A stretch of 64,000 bases of DNA from Kiritimatiellia bacterium (GCA_027493775.1 JAOSKE010000001.1:1337246-1401245); one strand, 5' to 3'. Counted from the first letter of the stretch, positions 26,568 through 37,206 are shown. Notes: generated from the sequence alone by a model not told the origin. Made by a program: numbers and translations.

Positions 26568-27488
26568 TTAATTGCCCGTCACTTTCAGTTGAATGTGTGC
26601 CGATCCTATATCCAGTGCGCTAAACTTAATATCCGCAGGTGGATTCAACACGATCGTCTCGGCGAGCTCTTCGCTCGGCACGGTTGCATCGAGTTCAAAG
26701 ATCGCGACTCCTGCGGTATAGTTGCGTTGCACGACGTTGACCGCCTGGCCCTTCAGACTCATCAGTTGTTCACGCACCGCCTTCAATTTCCACAACTGGT
26801 CCACGCCGCCGATGGTCACCGTCATGTGGTTCAAGCGCTGCGCGCTGCGTCCGCCGGAACGCGCCCACGCGCTCAACATCGCGGGAAGGAGGCGGTCGAG
26901 ACATTTTTTGCCCGCGGCCTTAATGGCCTTCGCACTGCCAGCGACATCGTCGAGTCCGATGATGGAGGCGTCCTCCGAAGCCGATGCCAAGGCCATTGAA
27001 TTGTCTGTTCGCACCGCGCGAAGAGTCGCGGCGGCCTGATAGGATCGCAGATTGGAATCGCTGATGCGCCGCGCGGAGGGTTTGGCGACGACCTCGCCAA
27101 TGATGACGATATCTGCGCCGAACTGCAGGCCCAGCGCCGCCGCGCCCTTGTTGTCGCCCGCCATGCGCAGCAATTCCTGGCTTTTGCCGAGATTGGATTG
27201 GACCATGTCCTGATCTACCACCGGTACGTTTTGTTCCAACAGCATTTGAATCGCCATTGCCTCGACTTCCGCCGTGGGAATGGTTCCCAGATTCTTTTCA
27301 TCCACCAACAACATGACGCGTGGCAACTGTGAAGCGGCCTGACGCTGTACTGCGGCGGCAGCCTCTGTTGTCCGCGGGACGGGGCGAGAAGCCCGGCTGG
27401 ATGGCGCGCTGGCCATCTCCGGCGATTGGCAGGCGGACAACATCAAGGCGACGGCGGCCAGAGCGCAGGAAAAATCAAATCGTTTCAT
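26568..27488 (-). CDS. Lipoprotein with CsgG/LpoB/FlgT-like domain
   Basis: 306 aa. Lipobox VALMLSACQ puts the modified Cys at about residue 20. GAAGGAGGCGAC precedes the ATG at 27488. The central region (RVMLLVDEKNLG..., MAIQMLLEQNVPVVDQDMVQ, ALGLQFGADIVIIGEVVAK) is the alpha/beta pattern shared by CsgG, LpoB and FlgT. A second alpha/beta repeat follows (VTIGGVDQLWKLKAVREQLMSL). Such lipoproteins either form outer-membrane pores (CsgG) or activate envelope synthases. It is second of two CsgG-like genes in tandem. Confidence 0.78.
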   Translation of the reverse strand: MKRFDFSCALAAVALMLSACQSPEMASAPSSRASRPVPRTTEAAAAVQRQAASQLPRVMLLVDEKNLGTIPTAEVEAMAIQMLLEQNVPVVDQDMVQSNLGKSQELLRMAGDNKGAAALGLQFGADIVIIGEVVAKPSARRISDSNLRSYQAAATLRAVRTDNSMALASASEDASIIGLDDVAGSAKAIKAAGKKCLDRLLPAMLSAWARSGGRSAQRLNHMTVTIGGVDQLWKLKAVREQLMSLKGQAVNVVQRNYTAGVAIFELDATVPSEELAETIVLNPPADIKFSALDIGSAHIQLKVTGN

Positions 27489-27503
27489 GTCGCCTCCTTC
27501 ACC

Positions 27504-28091
27504 TCATCGGGATTTTTTCAACTCGCAAAACAGGGAACCCACCATTGTGTGCATCACGCGTCGGGCGTGTTGAGGCAGGGTGATTTCGGGCCGCGCCCCG
27601 CGTTCCGCAAAATCCACGCTCCACATTACGCGGCCCGTGCCGCAATGAATCAGGCGCGCGGAAACACCCACGACCGGATAGCTGCGCCCGCGATGCGCCA
27701 CGGTTCCATATTCATCCACCGTGCCGATGATTACTCCATCCGCGCCCAGCATATTGCCGATCTCAACCGCCTTCGCCGTCGAAAGCCCCGCGAGCGCCAA
27801 CTCGGACTCGTTCAGCACCGTGGCCATCTGGCCGCGTTCGACCAACTCGTAGCGTTCGATGTGCAGCATTTCCGTCACCATCATATCGGACACCGAATTT
27901 CCGATCAGCTCCGTGGGCGCTTTGAACGGCATGATCGCCACTTTGCGAATGGAGCGGCCTTGCCCCGGCGTGACATACACATTCGCGTTGCCCTGCGTAT
28001 CCTTGAAATACTTGGATTGTGGAGAGGCGCAGCCAGCCGTCGCCCACGCCAATCCAACGCACAGGCTGAAACGCAGAAAGTGAAGATTCAT
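27504..28091 (-). CDS. CsgG/GNA1162-like lipoprotein
   Basis: 195 aa. Lipobox ATAGCASP. The body shows the CsgG-type core: RKVAIMPFKAPTELIGNSVSD (first strand and helix), VTEMLHIERYELVERGQMATVLNE, and IGNMLGADGVIIGTVDEYG, then VGVSARLIHCGTGRVMWSVDF. In CsgG this domain faces the periplasm and supports a 36-stranded barrel; the long transmembrane hairpins of CsgG itself are not obvious here, so a regulator or anchor is also possible. Start at 28091 follows GAAGG. It is 12 nt after the preceding lipoprotein gene. Confidence 0.8.
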   Translation of the reverse strand: MNLHFLRFSLCVGLAWATAGCASPQSKYFKDTQGNANVYVTPGQGRSIRKVAIMPFKAPTELIGNSVSDMMVTEMLHIERYELVERGQMATVLNESELALAGLSTAKAVEIGNMLGADGVIIGTVDEYGTVAHRGRSYPVVGVSARLIHCGTGRVMWSVDFAERGARPEITLPQHARRVMHTMVGSLFCELKKSR

Positions 28092-28104
28092 GACGTGCCT
28101 TCTT

Positions 28105-28710
28105 TCATTTTAATCCCCCGCCCATTCGCTCCTGAACTGCTTGTTCGATTTTTTTGAATAGAGTTGCATAGACCTCATCGAGAGAAACTTCAACGGACTC
28201 CTCTTTTGCGGGCGCGTTGATGATGACCTCGCGTCGGTCAACTTTGCTGGGGTAGGACATGGCGGGAAGTGAGCCGCGCCGCGATAAAACAATTCGCGCC
28301 CTTGCGCGACTATTCGGCCATTTTTCGATGTGGGCGACCATTTCATCCCAGCGCGTCCATTGATCTTTTTCAGAGCCGCGTTTTTCAATCGTTGCGCGGC
28401 GCCATTCAAAGCTCGTGATCGCTTCCTCCTTCGGTCCCAGCGGTTCCAGGCGCTTTCCGGTTGAAGCGCGGATAATGCCGCTCGCGCGATCCGCCGCATC
28501 GAGGCTCCAACCCAGGTCCTGAAGCGTTGCCACCATCGCCGAAAACACAATGTCGTCCGATGCCATGAACACGCGCGTCTGCATCGCGGCGCGTTCTTCG
28601 GGCAGGACTTCGGATGGCGTGACCACAATAGCCATCCGCTGTCCGAAATGGCAGCCGCTGAATAAAAACAGCGCGATGAACAGCGCCCTCTGGAACATTA
28701 TTCTTTTCAT
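28105..28710 (-). CDS. Small lipoprotein of the envelope operon
   Basis: 201 aa from ATG 28710, which has AAGGAAC ahead of it; an in-frame ATG at 28749 overlaps the stop of the giant upstream gene (ATGA) and is the alternative. Lipobox LFLFSGCHF. The mature part has the sequence VFSAMVATLQDLGWSLDAADRASGIIRAST, the pattern of many small outer-membrane lipoproteins whose domain compares a present value with a stored state, and ends in a helix (LDEVYATLFKKIEQAVQERM). Function unknown. It sits between the glycine-zipper protein and the two CsgG-like genes. Confidence 0.72.
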   Translation of the reverse strand: MKRIMFQRALFIALFLFSGCHFGQRMAIVVTPSEVLPEERAAMQTRVFMASDDIVFSAMVATLQDLGWSLDAADRASGIIRASTGKRLEPLGPKEEAITSFEWRRATIEKRGSEKDQWTRWDEMVAHIEKWPNSRARARIVLSRRGSLPAMSYPSKVDRREVIINAPAKEESVEVSLDEVYATLFKKIEQAVQERMGGGLK

Positions 28711-28745
28711 GAGCTTTTGTTCCTTTTTCGATGTCGTTTGAATCG

Positions 28746-31700
28746 TCATGGTGGCAATCCGTTGTCCTTCTTCCATTTCGCGAGACATTGCGCACACACC
28801 CCGCTGATATTTCCCGACTTCTTCACGCCGTTCGGCGACAGATAGGAAAAACTCTGGGCGTGAAAGTCCAACGCGTACTTTCCGCATTTCGGACAGCGAT
28901 GATTCCCCTTGCAGGCGTTGCACATGAGCATGGTCTTGCCCTCGATGGTCGTGACGGGCGCACCCGGATATTTTCCGCAAATCTCGCACGTCTTGGTCGC
29001 GGGCGGCGGGATGACCATTGTCTCGCGCAGGGCCGTTGCGCCGGGGCATTTGTGACCCACCGACGGGTTGTACATTTGTCCGCACACCGGGCAGAGCGCA
29101 TCTATAAAAATCTGCGGTTGCGCTGGCGACGGCTCGCTCGGGCTGGAGGGCGGCGATCCGCTCGTCGTCTTCAGCGGAGCGCTCCCGCCGCTTCCGTTCT
29201 GACTGCTCCCGCCGCCACCCGGATGCGAAGCGCCGCTCTTGATCGGCGCAGAACCGGAAGACGACGGAACGGCGCCACCCCCTACGCTCGCGCCGATGGC
29301 CGGACTCGACACTTCGGCTTTCTTCGATCTGTGTGAATCGAAAATCTCGCCCGCGACATGGCTGCCCGCGCCTTCGCCAAAGCGCTGCCCGGCTTGTTGG
29401 AGTCCACTGCCGATCCCGCTGATGATGGCGTCGCCGACGATGTGGGCGTCTTTCGCGTCTTCTGTGCGGATTTTCTGTTGGCTGCCCCGGCTGATATCTT
29501 GTGCCGCATGTCCGGCCGAATCCACAACGCGCTTCGCTTCGGTCAATGTCTGGTCGCCCGCCGTTGATGCGTCCTGAATTCTGAGCGCATCGCCCATCAC
29601 GGAGAGGCCGCTGGATGTCTTCTGATCCGCTTTGGCGGATTTTGTTCCGATAAGCCCGCCCAGCGCATCGGTTGTTTTCGATGGAACCGTTCCGGATTCC
29701 ACCCGCGCTTCGCTCTCTGCCAAGCTTCGCGGGCCCGGCGCAAACGCGCGCGAGAATGTGCGGGCGCAGCCCGGAATACTGAGAATCTCCGCAGTCACTT
29801 CATCCGTACCGCTCACCGAGCCGATGGGGCGAATCACGGTCGCGCGGTGGCCATATCCCTCCGCAATGCCTGACCAGCCATCGGAGCCTTTCACTGTAAT
29901 TCGCACCGTCTGGCCGGAACATCCCTCCACCCAGTAACTTTGGCTCGCCATTAAAGACGTCCGCGTTTCTCCGCTCGGATCCGTCTCGCTTGTTCCGGCA
30001 GCGGATGAGCCGCCGCCAATCTGCATGCACTCGTCGCACCCGACGCCAACTTCAGTGTCAACCACCTCCGCTTCGGTGGGGCCCGGTTCACGGGGCGTTT
30101 CCGCCTGTGTCGCGCGGATGGGTTTTTCCGGCTCGGCGGGTTCAGCGTGTTCGGTGGGCGCAGCGGGCGTGGCAACGACGCCCGGCGTCGGTTTGACCGG
30201 TTGGCCAGGATGAGCGGCTTCGGTTTTTTTCTCTTTTGCTGTTGGTGCACCGGACGGCGCGCGCTCTTGCGGTGGCGCGACATCTGCGGGCGTCGCGCCG
30301 GGCTGAGGTTGTGTAGTTGTAGGAGTGCGGGGCCGCGGTGCGCTCGGTTCCGAACCAGCCGGACCGATACCTGCTCCTGCCGACCCCGCACCCCCTCGTG
30401 AAGGTTGCGGGACAGTGGGTTTCTTCGTTGTTGCGGGCGCCTTTGCTCGCGCGCCCGTTGTTGGCTTGGTCTTGTCGCAATCGTTGTGCGGGCGCAGACG
30501 GAAATGAAGCGTCTTGGCTGTCCCGACTTCGCCCTCGCCCATGGCGGAGGAGTCCCATGTGGCCGCTTTCGCAAAAATAGTCACCCGCCCGGTATAGGCC
30601 TCGAGGGGCCGCGTGTATTCATACTCCCCGGTTTCTTCATTCAAGCCGCGTCGCAATGAGGGATCCACCACAAAGGTCACGCGGCGCGAGTTTGTTTCCT
30701 CGTCCTTTTTCGGCGAGCTCTCCACCGCAATCAGCGGCCATCCCGGATCGTATCTGAACCGCGTGTTGCCGCGACCGCCGCGACTTTCCACCGTGATGGT
30801 GACCGAATCGCCCGGGCACACTTCCGCCGGCGAAAGGCTCGCCTCAATGGTGAATGGTTCTTCAAAGGGTTTCTGATGCTTGTCATCAATTTGCCCAAGC
30901 ACGCGAGGCGAGTTGGTCGGCAAATTGAACATGGCGAGACAGGTCGAAATGCCGGGGTTGCCCCATCCAATGAAACTGCGCCAGCAACCAAAGCCCTGGG
31001 CCATGCACGGGCCGTTTCCGAGGCTGTCGCAGGAATACTGCGGCTGTGGATTTTTCGGGAGCGTCAGGTTGTAGCCCTGATACACCCAGAGATTTGCGTT
31101 GAGCGACATACGGCACAGGCAGTCCAACAATTCAGCGACCTCGCCTCGACTCAACTGGTCGAATGAACGCGGCTGCTCCTTCCATTTGTTCTTCGCAATC
31201 ATTTCTTCGCGCAGCTCCTTCAGCCCCTTGTTGAAGGTATCGAGCGATCCATTCTTGTACGCTGCGGCCAACGCAGCGGCGCGCTCCGGAGGGACACCCA
31301 TTCCGAGCAAGTTGCTCAGAACCTCATCCGAAGTCTTTGCGCCGTTCGCCATTGCGCGCTTGTTGAATTCCTCATCCGGCAAATTCTTTTCCCAGTATTT
31401 CGAATTCGTATCGCCCATCTCGCCGCCAGCCGCCGCGCCATAGCCGTACCCCTTGTATCCGCCATAGAGTCCACCCACCAGCGCCCCCACCGTGCCGCCC
31501 AATGCGGTGCCCGCTCCCGGAATGACCGAGCCGATAGCCGCGCCCAACGCGCCACCCGCTTTTGCGCCAGCCATGCCGCCCGCCACGCCGCCCGCCGTTC
31601 CGCCGGTGAACTCGCCCAGCTTCACTCCGGCCGTGTAGGACGGATCATCGGACTTCGCCACGGTGTAAATGGCATGTGCGCCACCGAGCGCAATCAGCGT

Positions 31701-32953
31701 GGCGCCCAGTTTGCTCGGCGGCGCGTTGGGCGGCGCTTTGGGCGCGCCGCGCGCAGCGTTCGCCACATTTTGAGCGAAGTTCGCGCCCTGCGCTTTTCGT
31801 ATCGCCTCAAGCGCCTCGCCCTGCGCGGATGGCGAAAGCCCCTTCATCGTTTGCGCAATCGCTTGCTGGCTCTGCGCAATCATGCGCGGATCGCCGGATG
31901 CCTGCGCGGCTTTGGCCAGATTCTGCATATAGTTCTGCGTCGCCTGCGCGGCAAAATGCTCACTCATCGCGCTCGCCGCCGCGGCGCCGCCCTTGTTCGA
32001 TGCGTCGCGCACTGCGGCGGCATTAATCGTCGCGCTGGGCGGCGCAACGGGAGTGATGCCGCCCACTTGGCTCGCAAGTTTGCTGCCCGTTTCCGTGATG
32101 CGCGTGATGTATTTCGCGCCATTGTGCCGCAGGATCTGCGCCTCCGCCTCCATGGCCGCGCGCTCTGCGCCTTGCGGCAGTTTTCGCGCGGCGGCATCGA
32201 GATTGTTTGCTGCGGCAAAGTGCTGACTCGCCAAATCCTTGACCTGATTTACCCGCGCATTCGCTTCGGCAACGGAAAGGGGCTGACCGGCGCGAATTTT
32301 CGATTCGGCCACCGCCGCGAGCGGATCCGTATAGACCACCTCGCCCAAGCGATCAGCCACCTTGATCGCCTTGCGCCATTCGGACTCACTCATGTCACGC
32401 GGATCAGGCAGCAGGGACGTATTGGTGTTCGGGGACGGCCTCCGGTTTTGACTCCGCTCTTTTCTAAGAACTCCACCACGTTCTTGTTGTAGGAATCGCG
32501 CGCGTTCCCGATCTGATTCGCCGTCATCGGTTTTCCCGACGTGCCGGATCGGAAAATGCCGTCCGTATCCGTGCCAGGAGTCGGATCAAACGCCTTCCCC
32601 GGAGCGGTTTGTTGCGGTGTGTATCGCAAGCCGTTTTGCGAGGCGGCATTTTGCAACTGAACGTCGTTGAGGCGCGCGAAGTTCGCCTGATTCGCCTTAT
32701 ACACCTCCAGCGGCAGGCGTTTGGGGTCGGCGATGGCAAGGTTTTGCAGCGTCGTGTTGTGCTTGAACGCCAGCGCCTGTGAATAGTCGCTCGCGCTGGG
32801 GCCGTTCTTCGACACGTCCCTGAACGCGGCCATGATCTCATCGAGCGATTCCTGCGCGTGAAGCGTCGACGGCAGGAAGAAGAGGAACGACAACCATACG
32901 GCTGCGAGCGCCGGAATCGGGCGACGCAGGCCGTATGGACGAATCATTGTCAT
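28746..32953 (-). CDS. ~1,400-aa secreted glycine-zipper and zinc-ribbon protein (one frameshift)
   Basis: Start ATG 32953 (TAATG overlap with the DUF2059 gene), signal peptide ending PSTLHAQ. The first frame ends near 32390; an extra base in a C4 run (plus-strand GGGG 32431-32434) would join it to the second frame through PNTNTSLLPDPRDMSESEW. Parts in order: Ala/Gln-rich helical region; glycine zipper (GGTAGGVAGGMAGAKAGGAL... through YGGYKGYGYG); Cys-containing globular domain (CDSLGNGPCMAQGFGCW); Ig-like domain (VCPGDSVTITVESRGG); Pro/Thr/Ala-rich linker of ~150 residues; small domains; Ser/Gly linker; and at the C terminus three or more zinc-ribbon CxxC pairs (CPVCGQMY, CEICGKYP, CNACKGNHRCPKCGK, CAQCLAKW). 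I do not recognise the family. Zinc ribbons on an exported protein are odd. Confidence 0.72.
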
Positions 32954-33450
32954 TATTTTTTCTCAGTTGAAGACTCGGGGAGAAACACGGTTTGTTCCGC
33001 GAGCAAATCCAACTCGCGATTTTTCATTCGCAATTCGAGCATTGCGAGGTCGGCGTCAAATCGCCTGCGAACCAGCTTGCTGATTCCATCGCTCAAGGTG
33101 GAGGAGACCATCAGCGATTTTTTTCCGACGGGCGACTCGTAGAACTTGCGCAGGGCATCCATCTCATCGTCGGTATAGTTCGCCATGTAGAGCGTGATCA
33201 GCTCGTCCTTCACGCGCGACCAGCCGAGCGTTTCCTCGGCGTAGTCCACGACAATATCGCGATAGCGCACGAAGTCGGGCGTGTCGTTCACGACCTGTCG
33301 CGCGAATATGGCGATGGTGATCGTCCAGTTTTCTTCCAGCATCATCGCCGTCATCAAGCGCTCGGCCTTCTCCTTGTTCTTCGCCTGCGCAAAAGAGGGG
33401 CTGACTGTGGTCAGCATCGCCAAACCGATTAACAGAAAGCGAATTTTCAT
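32953..33450 (-). CDS. DUF2059 family secreted protein
   Basis: 165 aa. AAGGAG precedes ATG 33450. Signal peptide MKIRFLLIGLAMLTTVSPSFAQ. The C-terminal ~60 residues are DUF2059: DELITLYMANYTDDEMDALRKFYESPVGKKSL, the family's hallmark (a helical bundle with an invariant FY-x-SP-x-GKK). The family is widespread in proteobacterial and PVC periplasm; its function is unknown. It is the first gene of the envelope operon and its stop overlaps the next start by one base. Confidence 0.88.
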   Translation of the reverse strand: MKIRFLLIGLAMLTTVSPSFAQAKNKEKAERLMTAMMLEENWTITIAIFARQVVNDTPDFVRYRDIVVDYAEETLGWSRVKDELITLYMANYTDDEMDALRKFYESPVGKKSLMVSSTLSDGISKLVRRRFDADLAMLELRMKNRELDLLAEQTVFLPESSTEKK

Positions 33451-33474
33451 GGCGCGACTCCTTCAAAATGAAAG

Positions 33475-33858
33475 ATGTGAGGGCATGGATTCGTGTCCGT
33501 TAGGCGGCGCGCATGGAACAATGAAACGAGCGCCGAAAAAACGAGCGGCGAGGATGGAGCGAATCGCGCACGGGTGGAACAGCGAGAGGACCTCGCCACG
33601 ACATCGCATGAGGCGTTGCTCAAGACTGCCCGCTCTCTTTTCATGGCCACGCCATCCGCCTCCCGTGCAGTGACAAGGTGAGCACCTCCCCCCCCAAGCC
33701 GTCACTGCCCGCCTCCGCTAGTATAGTTACACTGAGATTGCTACTAGGGTCAACGGCGAGGGCTATCAGGGAAAGCCTGAAAAATAAGGGCAAAAAACCA
33801 AAAACGCTCACGAACGGCCCATCGCAATGAAGCGGTGTGCCTCGCGGCGCGAGCGCGA
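33475..33858. other. Intergenic region ahead of the envelope operon
   Basis: No gene supported. Read on the minus strand, TTGACC (33748-33753) and TATACT (33720-33725) are recognisable promoter-like boxes, but their 22-bp spacing is too long for a standard sigma-70 promoter. A C8 run is at 33688-33695. If transcription starts near 33715 the operon has a leader of ~260 nt. Confidence 0.4.
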
Positions 33859-34260
33859 TCACTCAAGAAATTGCGCCGTCTCAAACGCGCGATAGTCGGT
33901 CGGGTGGTTGTGCAATTCCACCACACTGATCCGGCCAACGAGGATATCCACATCGGCGGCCCAAAAACGATCCGATGACGCGGAGTTCAGCACCACGCGA
34001 TAGGTCGCGGGCTTCACGTCGTAAAAATGAAGCTTGCCAGCGCCCGTGTCATCCACCCGCGTCCCGCCGATATACACCTGAATCCGATCGCCCGTGAAAT
34101 TGTCAATGGCCAGGGTGCCCTGACCGTCCGGCGCATCGTGGTCAAAGCGGGAATCGTCATGGCATCCCGCTCCAACAAAACAAAGCGCGATCAGCATCAG
34201 CCCCGACGCGACGCACAACAACCGCGAGCGACTGCAACCCGTGCTCTCTTTCGATTTCAT
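33859..34260 (-). CDS. Small lipoprotein
   Basis: 133 aa from ATG 34260, which follows a strong AGGAGGTGGGCA ribosome site; the longer frame upstream is not needed. Lipobox LCFVGAGCHDD after a basic N terminus. The mature domain is a small beta sandwich of the DUF4397-like kind: GTLAIDNFTGDRIQVYIGG, KLHFYDVKPATYRVVL, WAADVDILVGRISVVELH. Probably an outer-membrane-attached protein with unknown ligand. Monocistronic, divergent from the CPBP gene. Confidence 0.78.
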   Translation of the reverse strand: MKSKESTGCSRSRLLCVASGLMLIALCFVGAGCHDDSRFDHDAPDGQGTLAIDNFTGDRIQVYIGGTRVDDTGAGKLHFYDVKPATYRVVLNSASSDRFWAADVDILVGRISVVELHNHPTDYRAFETAQFLE

Positions 34261-34564
34261 TGCCCACCTCCTGCGGGGTTCGGTGACGAGCACCAATATG
34301 CGACCTTGTCTTAAGTATAGCGAGGTTTCGTCAAAACGGAAAGGCCGCATACGTTTTCAAGAAGACGCGTCGTGCCGCAGCGAGTGTTTTCTCTTTGGCG
34401 AGACCGACGGGCAAGTGATTCAAATTGAGCGCCCGCCAACGAATCGCGGCGCGAGATTCGGAAATGAAAGATCGCAATGGAGGCAACGGGGAAAAGTTCT
34501 GCGTTTTCGGAAACCGCTTCATTTGGGCTTTTTATGTCCTCGCATCGCCCTCTATAGTTGCGTG
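34261..34564. other. Divergent intergenic region
   Basis: It lies between the lipoprotein (minus) and the CPBP protease (plus). The plus-strand frame of the CPBP gene is open across this stretch back to 34241, but the part before 34565 has no protein-like character. No clear promoter boxes or repeats noted. Confidence 0.35.
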
Positions 34565-35491
34565 ATGAGTGCGCGACCGCTTCGCTATTTGTTGGTGTTC
34601 TTGATTGTCCCGCTTGTGCTGGGGCCGTTGCTTGCGCCGTGGGTGTATCTGGGTCTTCAAAAGCTCGTCGGGTTTTCGTGGTTCTCAGGGTTGGCGGAGG
34701 AGCGATTTGAACGAGTGGCCACGCGGACGGTACAGGTCATTGCCCTGCTCCTGGTGTGGCCGTGCTTGAAGCGCTCGGAAACGATTGAGCGGGTTGCCCC
34801 AATGATGCGCTGGTCGCACGGGCGAGTGCGTGCGTTTTTGGGTTGGGCGGCGATTGGGACCGCCATGATTGCAGTTGTGTATGGTGTGGGGGTGCTGGTC
34901 GGTAATTATTCGCTCAGCGAAAAGTATTGGGGAACGCCAAAGCTCTATAGCCGGGCGTCAGGATTCCTACTCGGAGCGACATTGGTTGGTGTTTTGGAAG
35001 AGTATCTTTTTCGCGGCTTCATCTTTGGCGCATTGCGGTCACGCTTTTCTTTCGCGAGTGCGGCAATTGCTTCGAGTGCGTTTTTTTCGTCGCTCCACTT
35101 CTTTCGACCACGCCTGCCCACGCCGCTGACGGAGATGACGTGGTCCTCGGGTTTCCAGCTTTTCCCGCACATGTTCGAGCTGTTCAAGCCGCTCTATGAT
35201 TGGGATTACGCACTCACGCTGTTCTTCATGGGCATCATCCTTTGTGCCCTGCTCGTGCGCCATGGCCACTTGTACGGTATCGCTGGCCTTCATGCCGGAT
35301 GGGTCTGGGCGCTACAAACTGGCGCACTGGTCTTTGATCAACGCCCGGAGCATCACTCGTTTTTGTTCGGCTGGGGCGATGGCGCGGCGCAAGGGGCGCT
35401 GGTTACTTTTCTCGCGCTAATCCTCGCCATCTATGCTTGTCGTACGCGTGATCGCGCATCGAGCGAGCGCGACGCCGCGCCCGCCGATTGA
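34565..35491 (+). CDS. CPBP family intramembrane glutamic metalloprotease (CAAX/Rce1-like)
   Basis: 308 aa from ATG 34565. At least seven hydrophobic helices. The three CPBP motifs are present: EEYLFRG (tandem Glu and Arg), FFSSLHF (with His) and GIAGLHAGW (second His). Relatives cleave membrane-embedded or prenylated peptides, and in bacteria they often act in bacteriocin or surface-protein handling. It stands alone, and a strong hairpin terminator follows the stop. Confidence 0.87.
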   Translation: MSARPLRYLLVFLIVPLVLGPLLAPWVYLGLQKLVGFSWFSGLAEERFERVATRTVQVIALLLVWPCLKRSETIERVAPMMRWSHGRVRAFLGWAAIGTAMIAVVYGVGVLVGNYSLSEKYWGTPKLYSRASGFLLGATLVGVLEEYLFRGFIFGALRSRFSFASAAIASSAFFSSLHFFRPRLPTPLTEMTWSSGFQLFPHMFELFKPLYDWDYALTLFFMGIILCALLVRHGHLYGIAGLHAGWVWALQTGALVFDQRPEHHSFLFGWGDGAAQGALVTFLALILAIYACRTRDRASSERDAAPAD

Positions 35492-35500
35492 TTAAAAAAA

Positions 35501-35524
35501 CAGACGGCCCTTGCGGACCGTCTG
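35501..35524. terminator. Bidirectional terminator between CPBP gene and groEL
   Basis: CAGACGG and CCGTCTG form a 7-bp stem, extended by two further pairs beyond one mismatch, around TTGC. It has an A7 run on its left and a TTTGTTTTT run on its right, so it works as an intrinsic terminator for both converging genes. Confidence 0.85.
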
Positions 35525-35551
35525 CTTTGTTTTTCCGATTGATCGGATGGA

Positions 35552-37174
35552 TTAGTAGTCCATTCCACCGCCCGGAGGCATGGCCGGAGCTTCCTTCTTC
35601 TCGGGAATCTCGGCGATCATGCATTCGGTCGTGAGCAACAGACCCGCAATACTTGCGGCGTGTTGAATGGCGCAGCGGGTGACCTTGGTCGGATCAATGA
35701 TGCCGGCCTTGATCATGTCCACATACTCGCCGGTTGCCACGTCGTAGCCACTGGCGCCTTTGGCCCTCTTGACTTCCTGAATCACGACGGCGCCTTCGAC
35801 GCCCGCGTTTTCCACCAACTGGCGGAGCGGGGACTCGCAGGCGCGACGGATGATGTCCACGCCAACGGCTTCGTCGCCGGAGACTTTGAGGTCAGCAAGA
35901 GATGCCTGTGCACGCAGCAGTGCCACGCCGCCGCCGGCAACAATGCCCTCCTCAACCGCAGCGCGGGTTGCATGCAATGCGTCTTCCACGCGGGCCTTCT
36001 TCTCCTTCATTTCCGTCTCAGTCGCAGCGCCGACGTTGACCACGGCTACACCGCCAGCCAACTTGGCCAGACGTTCCTGCAGCTTCTCGCGGTCGTAGTC
36101 GGAGGTCGTCTCTTCGATCTGGCGACGGATCTGACCGATCCGAGCCTGAATGTCAGAGCTCTTGCCTGCGCCTTCGACAATGACGGTGTTTTCCTTCTCA
36201 ATGCTGACGCGCTTGGCGCGACCGAGGTCGGCAACCTGAATGCTCTCCAGCTTGATGCCGAGGTCTTCAGAGATGAATTTGCCGCCGGTCAGGATGGCAA
36301 TATCTTCCATCATGGCCTTGCGGCGATCACCGAAGCCCGGCGCCTTGACGGCGGCGACTTGGAGTGTGCCGCGGATCTTGTTGACCACAAGGGTGGCCAG
36401 CGCTTCGCCTTCGACGTCCTCTGCAATGATCACGAGCGGACGTCCGCTCTTCGCTACGTTTTGGAGCAGCGGGAGCAGGTCCTGAAGATTCGAAATCTTC
36501 TTCTCGTAGATCAGGAGGTAGGCATCGTCCAGCACCGCTTCCATCGCGTCCGGATTGGTCACGAAGTACGGGGAGAGATAGCCCTTGTCGAACTGCATAC
36601 CCTCAACCACGTCGAGCGAGGTCTCAATTGTCTTGGCCTCTTCAACCGTGATCGTGCCGTCCTTGCCGACCTTCTCCATCGCGTCTGCGATGATCTGGCC
36701 GATGGACTTGTCGCCGTTCGCGGAGATCGTTGCGACCTGCGCAATCTCTTCGCTGTCCTTGACCTTCTTGCTCTGCTTCTGCAGCGCAGCAACGAGCGCT
36801 TCGACTGCCACGTCAATACCGCGCTTCAACCCCATCGGGTTCGCGCCAGCGGTGACGTTCTTCAGCCCTTCGCGATAAATCGCCTCGGCCAGAACGGTTG
36901 CCGTCGTCGTGCCGTCGCCCGCGTTGTCACTGGTCTTGCTTGCGACTTCGCGCACCATCTGTGCGCCCATGTTTTCGAATGGATCGGAAAGCTCAACTTC
37001 CTTCGCCACCGAAACGCCGTCCTTGGTAATCGTCGGCGAACCGAACTTCTTATCGAGGATTACGTTGCGGCCACGCGGCCCCAGCGTCGTCTTGACGGCG
37101 CGGCTCAATTGCTCGACGCCCGACAGGATGAGCTGGCGCGCGTCCTGACCGTATTTCAACTGTTTAGCTGCCAT
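35552..37174 (-). CDS. groEL: Chaperonin GroEL (60 kDa)
   Basis: 540 aa, full length and intact. Starts [19 protein letters not shown] and ends with the usual Gly/Met-rich tail [11 protein letters not shown]-site [13 protein letters not shown], the apical-domain stretch [13 protein letters not shown]...[24 protein letters not shown], and [43 protein letters not shown] are typical. It forms the double-ring folding chamber with GroES. It is 33 nt downstream of groES. Confidence 0.97.
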   Translation of the reverse strand: MAAKQLKYGQDARQLILSGVEQLSRAVKTTLGPRGRNVILDKKFGSPTITKDGVSVAKEVELSDPFENMGAQMVREVASKTSDNAGDGTTTATVLAEAIYREGLKNVTAGANPMGLKRGIDVAVEALVAALQKQSKKVKDSEEIAQVATISANGDKSIGQIIADAMEKVGKDGTITVEEAKTIETSLDVVEGMQFDKGYLSPYFVTNPDAMEAVLDDAYLLIYEKKISNLQDLLPLLQNVAKSGRPLVIIAEDVEGEALATLVVNKIRGTLQVAAVKAPGFGDRRKAMMEDIAILTGGKFISEDLGIKLESIQVADLGRAKRVSIEKENTVIVEGAGKSSDIQARIGQIRRQIEETTSDYDREKLQERLAKLAGGVAVVNVGAATETEMKEKKARVEDALHATRAAVEEGIVAGGGVALLRAQASLADLKVSGDEAVGVDIIRRACESPLRQLVENAGVEGAVVIQEVKRAKGASGYDVATGEYVDMIKAGIIDPTKVTRCAIQHAASIAGLLLTTECMIAEIPEKKEAPAMPPGGGMDY

Positions 37175-37206
37175 GTATCATTTCTCCTTAATAATGGGGC
37201 GCGGAA

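Noticed and set aside
33720..33753. Sigma-70 promoter for the envelope operon (TTGACC...TATACT)
   Set aside because: The spacer is 22 bp, too long for a normal sigma-70 promoter; kept only as a remark in the gap entry.
34241..34564. Longer N terminus for the CPBP protease from 34241
   Set aside because: The extra 108 residues are low in hydrophobic helices, cross the lipoprotein's 5' region on the other strand and have no family match; ATG 34565 gives a normal protein.
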